Made by a program: the position numbers and the translations under genes. Below the pieces are notes generated by a model. That model saw only the letters and a program-made list of their open reading frames with translations. It was not told the origin of the DNA and searched no databases. From NCBI GenBank assembly GCA_903932865.1, contig CAIZHQ010000001.1, positions 53,626 through 117,625 on the forward strand: DNA of 64,000 nucleotides. Direction: 5' to 3'. Shown piece by piece: positions 46,174 through 55,101 of the stretch (positions within the stretch are counted from its first letter, which is position 1; the number at the start of each line of letters is the position of its first letter). This DNA comes from an uncultured Burkholderiales bacterium (lineage in GTDB: Bacteria > Pseudomonadota > Gammaproteobacteria > Burkholderiales > Burkholderiaceae_C).

Positions 46174-47063
46174 CGCAAGGCTTTGCGTCGCTGCGCGTAA
46201 TCGGGCATGACCTCGCCCACGGTTTCCCAAAAGCGGGGGCTGTGGTTCATCTCGCGCAAGTGCGCCAACTCGTGCACCACCACGTAGTCGATCTGGCTGA
46301 TCGGCAAGTGGATGAGTCGCCAGTTCAGCCGAATGTGGCCATCGACGCGGGCGCTGCCCCAGCGCGTGCTGGCGCTTGACAGACTGAGCTTTTGCCAACG
46401 CACGCCCAGCAAGGGCGCAAAGTGTTGCAAACGCTGTTCAAACAAGGCCTTGGCTTGTTTTTTGAGCCACACCTGCGCAGCGTCGCGCACCTGCGTGACC
46501 GAGGCACCAGGCGGCAACGTGACTGGCAGCACTTGGTCAGGCGAGAGGTCTTGCCCTAGCACGCGCCCCATACCACGCTCCAGCACACACAACCGCACCG
46601 TGCGCCCCAAAAAAGGCACCTCTGCGCCGTGTCGCCACTCGATGGCGGTTTGAAACTGCTCGGTTTGCCGCTCTTTGAATTGCTGCAATTTGGCCACAAT
46701 CCAGGCGCCTTTCTCCTGCACCGCGGCATCCACCTCGCGCAGCGTCACCCAATTGGGCGCGCGCACCACCAGGCCATCGGCCCCTACCAAAAAGCCAATG
46801 CTTTTGCGGCGCGAACGCTCAAACCGAAACGACACCGGCACGCCTTGCAACTGCGCATGGCGGTTGGCGGCAGGATGTACAAAGCCAGCTGCAAGGGGCA
46901 GCGCTGCATCCGGGGCCAAGGTGGGGACACGGGCAGTGGCATCTGCAGCGGATGCCGGTGCCAATGCCTGGTTGGAGACTTGCGCCGGTGACAGCGCCGA
47001 CGTGGCCACCACCGGGTCTCCCCCGGTGAAGAAATCGAGCACAAACTGCAAAGGCGCTCGCAT
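46143..47063 (-). CDS. YgjP/SprT-like zinc metallopeptidase (DUF45)
   Basis: 306 residues. The C-terminal domain carries VVVHELAHLREMNHSPRFWE, the HExxH zinc motif with a downstream His, preceded by SSASTRWGSARVDGHIRLNW typical of the YgjP (M48-related) family. The first ~75 residues are Ala/Pro-rich and low in conservation. Role unknown. It lies downstream of plsC in the envelope/translation operon (18 bp gap). Confidence 0.88.
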   Translation of the reverse strand: MRAPLQFVLDFFTGGDPVVATSALSPAQVSNQALAPASAADATARVPTLAPDAALPLAAGFVHPAANRHAQLQGVPVSFRFERSRRKSIGFLVGADGLVVRAPNWVTLREVDAAVQEKGAWIVAKLQQFKERQTEQFQTAIEWRHGAEVPFLGRTVRLCVLERGMGRVLGQDLSPDQVLPVTLPPGASVTQVRDAAQVWLKKQAKALFEQRLQHFAPLLGVRWQKLSLSSASTRWGSARVDGHIRLNWRLIHLPISQIDYVVVHELAHLREMNHSPRFWETVGEVMPDYAQRRKALRQSPLGLADD

Positions 47064-47081
47064 GACTTGCCTCTTTAGGGA

Positions 47082-47831
47082 TCAGTTCCCGGCCACCGCT
47101 GGGTAAGCCTCAGGGTCCAGTCGGTGCATCTCCGACTCGATCCAGGTCTCGACTTCGAGCATCAACTCGTCGGCGCTGCGGCCTTCACTGGGGATGGCAG
47201 GGCCGATCGAAATGTCCACCACCCCCGGTGTTTTGACAAACGCTTTGGTGGGCCAGCAACGTGCCGAAGTGACCGCAATCGGAATGACGGGCACGCCCGC
47301 AGCAATGGCCAAACGTGCACCACCGCTTTTGTATTCCCCTTTTTGGCCACGCGGGATGCGTGTGCCCTCGGGGAACATGATGACCCACACACCCTCTTCC
47401 ATCAAGCGGCGGCCTTGCTGGACCACCTTGGCAAAGGCACGCGAGCGCTGCTTGCGGTCGATGTGGATCATGTCCAGACGTCCCATGGCCCATCCGAAAA
47501 ACGGCACGCTGAGCAGCTCTTTTTTGAAGACATAGGCCAGGGGGTGGGGCATGATCGCGGGCATCACAAAAGTCTCCCAGGTGGACTGGTGCTTGACCAA
47601 CAAAACCGCAGGATCCTTGGTGCCCAAAGGCAAATTTTCCATGCCCTGGATACGGTTTTCAATGCCCAAAATCCAGGTACCACTGTTGACAGCGAGGCGC
47701 AGCCAACCTGCGCAGATCCAGTACAAGCGCGTGCTGCTGACAAAATAAGAAACCAACACCACAAACAGTGCCCATGGCACCACAGTGATGGCCATCCAAA
47801 GCACGTGAGCGAGTGAGCGAATGAAGTTCAT
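47082..47831 (-). CDS. plsC: 1-acyl-sn-glycerol-3-phosphate acyltransferase
   Basis: 249 residues. An N-terminal hydrophobic segment (VLWMAITVVPWALFVVLVSY) anchors it to the inner membrane. The LPLAT motifs are KHQSTWETF (the HX4D site appears as HX4E, seen in this group) and FPEGTRIPRGQ. It makes phosphatidic acid. I chose the ATG at 47831 (MNFIRSLAHVLWM); an upstream in-frame start would overlap gmhB. Follows gmhB by 22 bp. Confidence 0.9.
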   Translation of the reverse strand: MNFIRSLAHVLWMAITVVPWALFVVLVSYFVSSTRLYWICAGWLRLAVNSGTWILGIENRIQGMENLPLGTKDPAVLLVKHQSTWETFVMPAIMPHPLAYVFKKELLSVPFFGWAMGRLDMIHIDRKQRSRAFAKVVQQGRRLMEEGVWVIMFPEGTRIPRGQKGEYKSGGARLAIAAGVPVIPIAVTSARCWPTKAFVKTPGVVDISIGPAIPSEGRSADELMLEVETWIESEMHRLDPEAYPAVAGN

Positions 47832-47853
47832 GCAGCAGGCGGTCTGGTGGGTT

Positions 47854-48447
47854 TCACGGGTTAACAGTCGGGGCCGTGCTGTGCCGAGGCGTTTCAGCCT
47901 GGCCCAAAAAATGGTCGACAAAGGCTGCCAAGTCGTCGTGGACTTGGGTGTCGGGCGGGAACCCCAAGGGCAAAATGTTGACATCCCCTCGGGCGTGGCG
48001 TCCGCTCAGCACCCAATGCGGCGCGCAACCGGCTGCCTGCGCCGCCTGCATGTCACGCAGCCTGTCGCCCACATAGGGCACGCCCTTCAGAGAGATGCCA
48101 TAGCGCTCTTCAATTTGGTGCAACAAACCAGGCGCAGGCTTGCGGCAGTTGCAGCCTTCGTCTGCTGCGTGGGGGCAATAAAAAATCGCATCGATGCGGC
48201 CACCCAATGCGGCCAGAGACTTGAGCATGAAGGCGTGCACCGCATTGAGTGCGGCCATGTCAAAAAGCCCACGCCCCAAGCCCGATTGGTTGGTGGCCAA
48301 CACCACATGAAACCCGGCGTGGTTCAAGCGGCTGATGGCCTCCAACGCGCCGGGCAGGGGGTACCATTCCTCAGGCGATTTGACGAACTCTTCACTGGTC
48401 CGGTTGATGGTGCCATCGCGGTCCAAAATGACGAGCTTGGTGTGCAT
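47854..48447 (-). CDS. gmhB: D-glycero-beta-D-manno-heptose-1,7-bisphosphate 7-phosphatase
   Basis: 197 residues of the HAD histidinol-phosphatase-like subfamily. Motif I is VILDRDGTIN; the zinc site is visible in YCPHAADEGCNCRKPAPG (Cys/His set); motif II is LATNQSGLGRG. It makes ADP-heptose precursor for the LPS inner core. Position between glyS (13 bp) and plsC is conserved in Burkholderiales. Confidence 0.93.
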   Translation of the reverse strand: MHTKLVILDRDGTINRTSEEFVKSPEEWYPLPGALEAISRLNHAGFHVVLATNQSGLGRGLFDMAALNAVHAFMLKSLAALGGRIDAIFYCPHAADEGCNCRKPAPGLLHQIEERYGISLKGVPYVGDRLRDMQAAQAAGCAPHWVLSGRHARGDVNILPLGFPPDTQVHDDLAAFVDHFLGQAETPRHSTAPTVNP

Positions 48448-48460
48448 GGGCGCTTTCAGT

Positions 48461-50599
48461 TCAGGTGGCCAGACGCGACAAGTCGGCCACGCGGTTCATG
48501 GCCACATGCAGCGACTTGAGCAGACCCTGGCGGTTCAGGCGCAGGTCCATGGCTTCGGCGTTGACCATGACGTCGTCAAAGAAGGCATCCACCGGGGCGC
48601 GCAGCGCGGCCAGGGTTTGCAAGCTGGCGGTGTAGTCGCCCGCCTTGAAAAGCGCTTCGGATTCGGGCAGCAGCCTTTGCATCACGGCATACAGGCCTTT
48701 TTCGGCGTCTTCCTGCAGCAAGGCGGGGTTGACGTGGGCGTCTACCTCACCGGCTTTTTTCAGGATGTTGCCAATGCGCTTGTTGGCCGCAGCCAAAGCG
48801 GGGCTTTCGGGCAGGGCAGCAAAAGCGCGCACGGCGGCCAATCGCTTGGGAATCTCAGACCAATAACACAAGCCTCCCGCGTAAAGAACAGCAGAAATGT
48901 TAGATCCTTCATCCTTGTAGAGCACCAATACACGCTCCAGCAAGAAACTTCCCAACTCATCTCTAACAAACTGTTCAGACTTATCAAGTAATTGACCAAA
49001 AGTTAAGTAAGCCGTATTGATCAAAGAGAAAATTTCTAGCGCCAAATCCTTTTCGATCAACATGCGAATCACACCCAAAGCGTGACGTCGCAATGCAAAC
49101 GGGTCTTTGTCGCCGGTGGGCAGGTTGCCAATGCCAAACATGCCCACCAAGGTCTCGAGCTTGTCGGCCAGAGCAACCGACACACCAACCATATTGGTCG
49201 GCAACCAGTCCCCTGCAAACCGCGGGCAATAGTGGTCGGAGATCGCATTGGCAATTTCTTCGCTCAAGTCATCATGACGGGCGTAGTAGTTACCCATGAT
49301 GCCTTGCAGCTCAGGAAACTCGCCCACCATGTCGGTTAGCAAATCGGTCTTGGCCAGGCGGGCGGCTAGCACCGCCTTTTGGGCCAGCGCATCGCCACCG
49401 AGTTGCTGGCCAATTGCTTGGGCAATCGCACACACCCGCGCCATGCGCTCGCCTTGTGTGCCCAGCTTGTTGTGGTAGACCACTTTGGACAGGCCTTCGA
49501 CGCGCGATTCGAGCGTTTTCTTGCGGTCTTGGTCAAAGAAGAACTTGGCATCGGCCAAGCGTGGGCGCACCACGCGCTCGTTGCCGCCGATCACCAACGA
49601 AGCGTCGTCGGGCGTGATGTTGCTCACCACCAAAAACCGGTTTGTCAGCTTGCCCGATGCATCGATCAACGGGAAATATTTCTGGTTGGCCTTCATCGTG
49701 AGGATCAGGCACTCTTGCGGCACGCCCAAGAACTCCTGCTCAAATTGGCAAGTCAACACATTGGGCCGCTCCACCAGCGCCGTCACTTCGTCGAGCAGGG
49801 CCTCGTCCTCAATCGGCTGGCAACCGCCACCGACTTTGGCCGCAGCGGCTTGCAACTGGCGCACGATCTCGGCGCGACGCTCAGCAAAGCTGGCGATCAC
49901 CGCGCCATCCCGCGCAAGCACTTCGGCGTATTGATCGGCATGTGCCAACACCACGGGCGAGACCTTGGCTTCAAAGCGGTGGCCTTGGGTGCTGTTGCCC
50001 GCTGTCAAGCCCAGTGCCTTGACCGGTACCACCGTGCTGCCGTGCAGCGCGATCAGGCTGTGCGCGGGGCGCACAAAGTTCACGCTGGTCCACCCGGGCA
50101 ACTCACAATCGGTTTCCAACTGGTACTGCATGACTTTGGGGATGGGCAGCTTGGCCAGCGCTTCTTCCAGCGCTTTTTGCAGGCCCGCTTGCAAGGAAGC
50201 GCCTTGAACCACGCTGTCATAGAACAGGGCTTCAGCTTTGCCGTCCGGGGCGCGCTTGAGGGCGGCCACAGCCGCCGCCGGGTCACTCACATCCGTGCCC
50301 AAGGCTTGCAGTTTTTTCAGCAGCGCGGGCGTGGCGTTGCCAGCCGCGTCCAGGCCCACGGCCTCGGGCATCAGCTTTTGCTGTACAGCCTTGTCGGGGG
50401 CTTGCGACAGCACGCCGGTCACATGCGCGGCCAAGCGGCGGGGCGAGGCAAAAGCCGTGACCACCGCATCGGCAGGTGCCAGGCCTTGGGCTTTGAGTTG
50501 TTCGGCCAACACGCCAGAGAAAGCAGCGCCGAGTTTGTTGAGCACCTTGGGCGGCAGCTCTTCCACAAACAGTTCCACCAGCAAATTTTGTATCGTCAT
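48461..50599 (-). CDS. glyS: Glycyl-tRNA synthetase beta subunit
   Basis: 712 residues. NLLVELFVEELPPKVLNKLG at the N-terminus and the HD/DALR anticodon region at the C-terminus are typical. It pairs with GlyQ as alpha2beta2. ATG at 50599 chosen (MTIQNLLVELF). A block around residues 513-581 (bases ~48855-49060) is markedly AT-rich and encodes an atypical segment (VLYAGGLCYWSEIPKRL), unlike its GC-rich flanks: a possible recombinant patch. Confidence 0.95.
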   Translation of the reverse strand: MTIQNLLVELFVEELPPKVLNKLGAAFSGVLAEQLKAQGLAPADAVVTAFASPRRLAAHVTGVLSQAPDKAVQQKLMPEAVGLDAAGNATPALLKKLQALGTDVSDPAAAVAALKRAPDGKAEALFYDSVVQGASLQAGLQKALEEALAKLPIPKVMQYQLETDCELPGWTSVNFVRPAHSLIALHGSTVVPVKALGLTAGNSTQGHRFEAKVSPVVLAHADQYAEVLARDGAVIASFAERRAEIVRQLQAAAAKVGGGCQPIEDEALLDEVTALVERPNVLTCQFEQEFLGVPQECLILTMKANQKYFPLIDASGKLTNRFLVVSNITPDDASLVIGGNERVVRPRLADAKFFFDQDRKKTLESRVEGLSKVVYHNKLGTQGERMARVCAIAQAIGQQLGGDALAQKAVLAARLAKTDLLTDMVGEFPELQGIMGNYYARHDDLSEEIANAISDHYCPRFAGDWLPTNMVGVSVALADKLETLVGMFGIGNLPTGDKDPFALRRHALGVIRMLIEKDLALEIFSLINTAYLTFGQLLDKSEQFVRDELGSFLLERVLVLYKDEGSNISAVLYAGGLCYWSEIPKRLAAVRAFAALPESPALAAANKRIGNILKKAGEVDAHVNPALLQEDAEKGLYAVMQRLLPESEALFKAGDYTASLQTLAALRAPVDAFFDDVMVNAEAMDLRLNRQGLLKSLHVAMNRVADLSRLAT

Positions 50600-50609
50600 G
50601 TCGTGATCC

Positions 50610-51539
50610 TCAGGCGGCTTTCTTGGGCATTTGCGCAACCCATTCACGCGGGGCCATCGGGAAGTCCAGACGTTCGCGGCTCTCGTAATAACTCTGCGCC
50701 ACGCTGCGGGCCAGGTTGCGGATGCGGCCGATGTAGGCGGCGCGCTCGGTCACGCTGATCGCGCCACGCGCGTCCAGCAAGTTGAAGGTGTGCGCGGCCT
50801 TGAGCACTTGCTCATAGGCGGGCAGCGCCAACTGCTGCTCAATCAAATACTTAGCTTGCTTTTCATAACTATCAAACGCACCAAGAAATCCTTTTTCTTT
50901 GTTGCCAAGAAGGAATTCAACATCCGAGTGCTCAAAGTTGTAGGCCGACTGCTCTTGCTCGTTTTGCAAATACACGTCGCCATAACTCAGGGTGTCGGTC
51001 CACTTCAGGTTGTAAACGTTGTCCACCCCTTGCAAATACATGGCCAGCCTCTCCAGGCCGTAGGTGATCTCGCCGGTGATGGGCTTGCAGTCGATGCCGC
51101 CCACTTGCTGGAAGTAGGTGAACTGCGTGACTTCCATGCCGTTGAGCCAGACTTCCCAGCCCAGACCCCAGGCACCGAGTGTGGGGTTTTCCCAATCGTC
51201 TTCAACAAATCGGATGTCGTTTTTCTTCAGATCAAAACCCAGCGCTTCGAGCGAGCCCAAGTACAACTCCAGGATGTTGCTGGGCGCGGGCTTCAAAACC
51301 ACCTGGTATTGGTAGTAGTGCTGCAGGCGGTTGGGGTTCTCGCCGTATCGGCCATCTTTGGGGCGGCGGCTGGGCTGCACATAGGCGGCCTTCCATGGCT
51401 CGGGGCCGATCGCCCGCAAAAACGTGGCAGTGTGGCTGGTGCCCGCCCCGACCTCCATGTCATAGGGCTGAAGCAAGGCACAGCCCTGGGCATCCCAGTA
51501 CTGCTGCAATTTGAGAATGATCTGCTGGAAGGTCAACAT
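50610..51539 (-). CDS. glyQ: Glycyl-tRNA synthetase alpha subunit
   Basis: 309 residues. Class II aminoacyl-tRNA synthetase core: [40 protein letters not shown] and [19 protein letters not shown] at 51539 chosen. Like glyS it contains an AT-rich patch (about 50835-50935, residues ~202-235) whose product [20 protein letters not shown] looks several residues longer than the usual GlyQ segment (DVDFLF then FEQYEKEA). Gap to glyS is 10 bp. Confidence 0.96.
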   Translation of the reverse strand: MLTFQQIILKLQQYWDAQGCALLQPYDMEVGAGTSHTATFLRAIGPEPWKAAYVQPSRRPKDGRYGENPNRLQHYYQYQVVLKPAPSNILELYLGSLEALGFDLKKNDIRFVEDDWENPTLGAWGLGWEVWLNGMEVTQFTYFQQVGGIDCKPITGEITYGLERLAMYLQGVDNVYNLKWTDTLSYGDVYLQNEQEQSAYNFEHSDVEFLLGNKEKGFLGAFDSYEKQAKYLIEQQLALPAYEQVLKAAHTFNLLDARGAISVTERAAYIGRIRNLARSVAQSYYESRERLDFPMAPREWVAQMPKKAA

Positions 51540-51626
51540 GGCCGAAGCGGAGCCAGCAGCGAGCTGGCCGGAGTTGGATGGGCGCAAGCTTTGCGCGAAC
51601 CTTTGATTTTACGGCCTTTGGACCTG

Positions 51627-53195
51627 CTAAGCCCTTCGCCGCCAGAGCGCCCAAGCCACCACCAACAGACACAAGCCCCACAGCGGCCACAGCCCGAAGG
51701 CCGCCGCCCAACGGGCAAACGGCGTCAGCCCTTCACGCCCCTCGAACGTGCCCACCAAAGTGCCCCGGGTAAAGCGTGGCAACTGGTGTGTCACGCGTCC
51801 CGTGTGGTCGATGATGGCCGTGGCACCAGTGTTGGTGGCCCGCAGCATCGGGCGTTGCAGCTCCATGGCCCGCAGGCGCGAAATGTTCAGATGCTGGTCC
51901 ACCGCCAGCGTGTCGCCAAACCAGGCGATGTTGCTCACGTTCACCAAAGCGGTGGGGGCGGTGGCGGGGTCTTTGAACCGCAAGGCCAGCTCTTCGCCAA
52001 ACAAGTCTTCGTAACAGACATTCGGGGCCAAGCGCTGGCCTTGCCAAACCAGTGAAGGCTGGTCCCAGCCACCCGATTTGAAATCGCCCAAAGGGATGTT
52101 CATCATGCGGATGAACCAGACAAAACCCGGCGGCATGAACTCGCCAAAGGGCACCAGGTGCGATTTGTCATAGCGGTAAGGGGCCGCGCCCTCAGGCCCC
52201 AATGCCACCACCGAATTGGTGTAGCCCTCGTTCAGACTGCCCAAGGGCAGACCCACCAAGGCCACAGGTCGGCCCGGCTGGGCGAAATGCGCCTGCAAAC
52301 CAGACCAATACCCGTCTGGCAAATGGTGCGGCAGCAGGGGAATGGCGGTCTCAGGGGCCACCACCAAGGCTTGCTGGCTGGCGCGCAACTGGGCGTCGTA
52401 CCATTGCAGGGCATCGCGCACGCCACTGGCGGCCTGAAACTTGTCGGTCTGCGAAATATTGGCCTGCAGCAATTGAACCTGCCCCAGCCCAGAGGAGGTG
52501 GTGAAGACAGGCCCAAAAACCTGCAGCGCCCAGGCCAAAAGTCCCAAACCCAGCAGAGGCTTCAAAGCCCTCAGCCGCCAGCCCGCCAGCGCCAGGCGCA
52601 TGGCCAGCCAGGCGGCCAAAGCCCCCATGCCGTAAACACCCACCCAAGGCGCAAAGGCAACCAATGTGCCGTCCACATGCGCATAGCCCCCAGCCCCCCA
52701 CGGAAAACCCGTGAGCCAGCGCCCGCGCATGAGCTCGGCCAAAGTCCACACAGCGGCAAACAATGCGCTGGCCAAACCGGGTCGCTCGACCACCAAGCCC
52801 CGCGCCAGGGTCACCCAGACAACAGAGGCGGCGGCGTAATACAGCGCGAGAGCCGCCGCCAACGCAAACACTGCCAATGCGGCCAAAGGGGCTGGCAAGC
52901 CCCCGACATGGTGCATGGACACATACAGCCACCAAAAACACCCGGCCAACCAAGCCGTGGCAAACACGCCTGCGAACCACGCCGCTCTTTTGGCAGGGTG
53001 GGCCTCACGCCCACGCATGTAAGGCGTGCGGGCCATGCGGCCCAAGCCCGCCGCCAAAAAGGTCAAACTCACCACCTGCAGCCAGCCCAAGGCCTGACCA
53101 CTGCCCGGCCAGGCCATGGACGCAGCCTGCGCAGCACCTGCCAATGCAGGCCAAACAGTTTGCCAGCCCCGCTCGCGTGGCTGCCAACCGCTCAT
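51627..53195 (-). CDS. lnt: Apolipoprotein N-acyltransferase
   Basis: 522 residues: an N-terminal block of about six to eight transmembrane helices and a periplasmic nitrilase domain. The catalytic triad is visible as Glu in VVAPETAIPLLP, Lys in RYDKSHLVPFGEF and Cys in APNVCYEDLFGEE. It adds the third acyl chain to lipoproteins in the inner membrane. It overlaps the corC stop by 4 bp. Confidence 0.95.
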   Translation of the reverse strand: MSGWQPRERGWQTVWPALAGAAQAASMAWPGSGQALGWLQVVSLTFLAAGLGRMARTPYMRGREAHPAKRAAWFAGVFATAWLAGCFWWLYVSMHHVGGLPAPLAALAVFALAAALALYYAAASVVWVTLARGLVVERPGLASALFAAVWTLAELMRGRWLTGFPWGAGGYAHVDGTLVAFAPWVGVYGMGALAAWLAMRLALAGWRLRALKPLLGLGLLAWALQVFGPVFTTSSGLGQVQLLQANISQTDKFQAASGVRDALQWYDAQLRASQQALVVAPETAIPLLPHHLPDGYWSGLQAHFAQPGRPVALVGLPLGSLNEGYTNSVVALGPEGAAPYRYDKSHLVPFGEFMPPGFVWFIRMMNIPLGDFKSGGWDQPSLVWQGQRLAPNVCYEDLFGEELALRFKDPATAPTALVNVSNIAWFGDTLAVDQHLNISRLRAMELQRPMLRATNTGATAIIDHTGRVTHQLPRFTRGTLVGTFEGREGLTPFARWAAAFGLWPLWGLCLLVVAWALWRRRA

Positions 53196-54118
53196 GTGGC
53201 GGACCCAGGTGCAGGCGCGTTGCTCGCGCTGCCGGGCTGGTCGTTGCCCACAGCGGGCAGGGGAAACACCTTGAACCAGCGCACCGCTCCAGCGCGCGTG
53301 TGCAAGACGACAAAACGCAAGCCCGCCAAATCGAAGCTTTCGCCGCGGTGCGGCACATGGCCCATCTCGTGGGCGATCAGCCCGCCCAGGGTGTCAAAAT
53401 CGTGCTCATCTTCGGCTTGCCTGGCTAACTTCAAATCCACGCCAAAGGCCTCGTCCACGCGCTCGATGGCGGTGTCGCCGCTGACCCTGAAGCTGCGGTC
53501 GGGCAAACCAAAAATATCACCGGCATCCTCAGCGATGTCAAACTCGTCCTCGATCTCGCCCACAATTTGCTCAAGCACATCTTCGATGGTGATGAGCCCG
53601 GCTGTACGCCCGTACTCATCGATGACGATGGCCAAGTGGTTGCGGTTGTCCCGGAACTGCCGCAGCAGATCGTTCAGGCCCTTACTCTCGGGAACAAACA
53701 CGGCAGGGCGCAGCAGGGCGCGGATGTTCAACTCGGGGGCGCGCTGGAGCTTAAGAAGGTCTTTGGCCAACAAGATGCCGATGATGTTGTCACGCTCACC
53801 CTCGTAAACCGGAAAACGCGAATGCCCGGTGTCGATCACCTGGTGCAGCAACTCGTCCACGGGGTCTTCGATGTTCAGCAAGTCCATGCGTGGTGCGGCC
53901 AACATCACGTCGCTTGCAGTCATGTCGGCCATGCGGATCACACCCTCGAGCATCAAACGGCTCTCGGTGTTGATGATCTGGTTGTCCTCGGCCTCTGCCA
54001 GGGTCTCGATCAGTTCGTCGGCCGAGTCGGGTCCAGGGTGAATGAACTCCGCGAGTTTTTGCAGAAAACTCCGCTTGTCTTCGCGCTCGGCGTGGCGCGC
54101 GGGGTGAGGGTCAGACAC
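53192..54118 (-). CDS. corC: CorC/HlyC-family CBS-domain protein
   Basis: 308 residues. Two CBS domains (RFPVYEGERDNIIGILLAKDLL and HLAIVIDEYGRTAGLITIED) and a C-terminal CorC_HlyC domain (GGLIAHEMGHVPHRGE). It has no transmembrane segment, so it is the cytosolic CorC type, linked to Mg2+/Co2+ efflux. The corC-lnt pair is conserved in proteobacteria and it heads the operon that runs through lnt, glyQS, gmhB and plsC. Confidence 0.93.
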   Translation of the reverse strand: MSDPHPARHAEREDKRSFLQKLAEFIHPGPDSADELIETLAEAEDNQIINTESRLMLEGVIRMADMTASDVMLAAPRMDLLNIEDPVDELLHQVIDTGHSRFPVYEGERDNIIGILLAKDLLKLQRAPELNIRALLRPAVFVPESKGLNDLLRQFRDNRNHLAIVIDEYGRTAGLITIEDVLEQIVGEIEDEFDIAEDAGDIFGLPDRSFRVSGDTAIERVDEAFGVDLKLARQAEDEHDFDTLGGLIAHEMGHVPHRGESFDLAGLRFVVLHTRAGAVRWFKVFPLPAVGNDQPGSASNAPAPGSAT

Positions 54119-54189
54119 GGTCTAGGCTTGCAGGACATGCTGTAGTGAACAAACTGCAAGGATAGCGGATTTGGATGACAAACGGCCCA

Positions 54190-54942
54190 TCAAGGCCCGC
54201 GCGCGCTGTGGCGTGCATCGCGCACGCCCTGCCGGATCTTTTGCACCGTGTCCAGCCACTGGCGAAACTGGTGGGCCTGCATTTTGAGCTGGTAATCCAA
54301 CTCGGCCATTTGCTCTTGCATGAGCCCGTTGAGCTGGCTGTCCAGGGTGGCTTGTGGCATGGACAGGTAAGCCTCGCTTTCGCTGCCGTCGCGCTGCACC
54401 ACGGCACCGGCTCGACGTGCAATTTTGAGCATGGCCACGTTCTCGCTCAGCGCATGGATGAACAACAGGTTCACTCCCTGGTTGCGGGCGTGCATCACCG
54501 CATGCGCAAACAGCTTGGCCCCAAGGCCTTTGCCGCGCTGATGCGGCGACACCGACACGCCAAACTCGGCACACGTGGACCATTGCGGGTCGACCGAATA
54601 GGCCAGGTGCGCCATGGCCACCAACTCGAGGCGGCGGTTGAAGACCCCGAAAATCTCGTCCCGCTCAAAATTCAGGCCCTGGACATAACGATCAATTTGC
54701 TCATCGGTGGCGGCATAGCCAAAGCGAAGGTAGCGGTCTGCGGTGGGCAGGGCCCGCAAGTGGCGCGCGACGCGCGGCTTGTGGCGCGGCGACAGCGAAC
54801 GGATGGGCACCCAGGCGGCACTGTGTCGAGTCACCCCGGCCGAGGCCAACGGCCACTCAACGGCTTCACCGAACCCCTTTCGCCACAGCCAGCGAAGTGC
54901 AGAAGTGAATTTTTTAGTACGCGAATCAGAGGGGGAGTTCAT
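54190..54942 (-). CDS. GNAT-family N-acetyltransferase
   Basis: 250 residues. Acetyl-CoA motif A is VSVSPHQRGKGLGAKLFAHA, preceded by LELVAMAHLAYSV; motif B follows at NLLFIHALSENVAMLKIARR. The basic N-terminus (KKFTSALRWLWRKGF) and C-terminal helix are extra to the fold. ATG at 54942 chosen since upstream in-frame sequence overlaps the fadD promoter region. The 71 bp to corC and 159 bp to fadD contain nothing I can identify. Acceptor unknown. Confidence 0.82.
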   Translation of the reverse strand: MNSPSDSRTKKFTSALRWLWRKGFGEAVEWPLASAGVTRHSAAWVPIRSLSPRHKPRVARHLRALPTADRYLRFGYAATDEQIDRYVQGLNFERDEIFGVFNRRLELVAMAHLAYSVDPQWSTCAEFGVSVSPHQRGKGLGAKLFAHAVMHARNQGVNLLFIHALSENVAMLKIARRAGAVVQRDGSESEAYLSMPQATLDSQLNGLMQEQMAELDYQLKMQAHQFRQWLDTVQKIRQGVRDARHSARGP

Positions 54943-55101
54943 GTCGGAACCTAGGGTTAACCCCATTGTGCGCCCTTTTGCCTGGCCCAGGCTCATACGG
55001 GTTTTGTCGCCTGTGAGACCTTCAAGACCTCCTCTCAGGAATTGCCCTGTGTCTGCCCCGGCGGGAGCTGGTGACAATGCAGGCCTACAGGAGATATGCG
55101 C

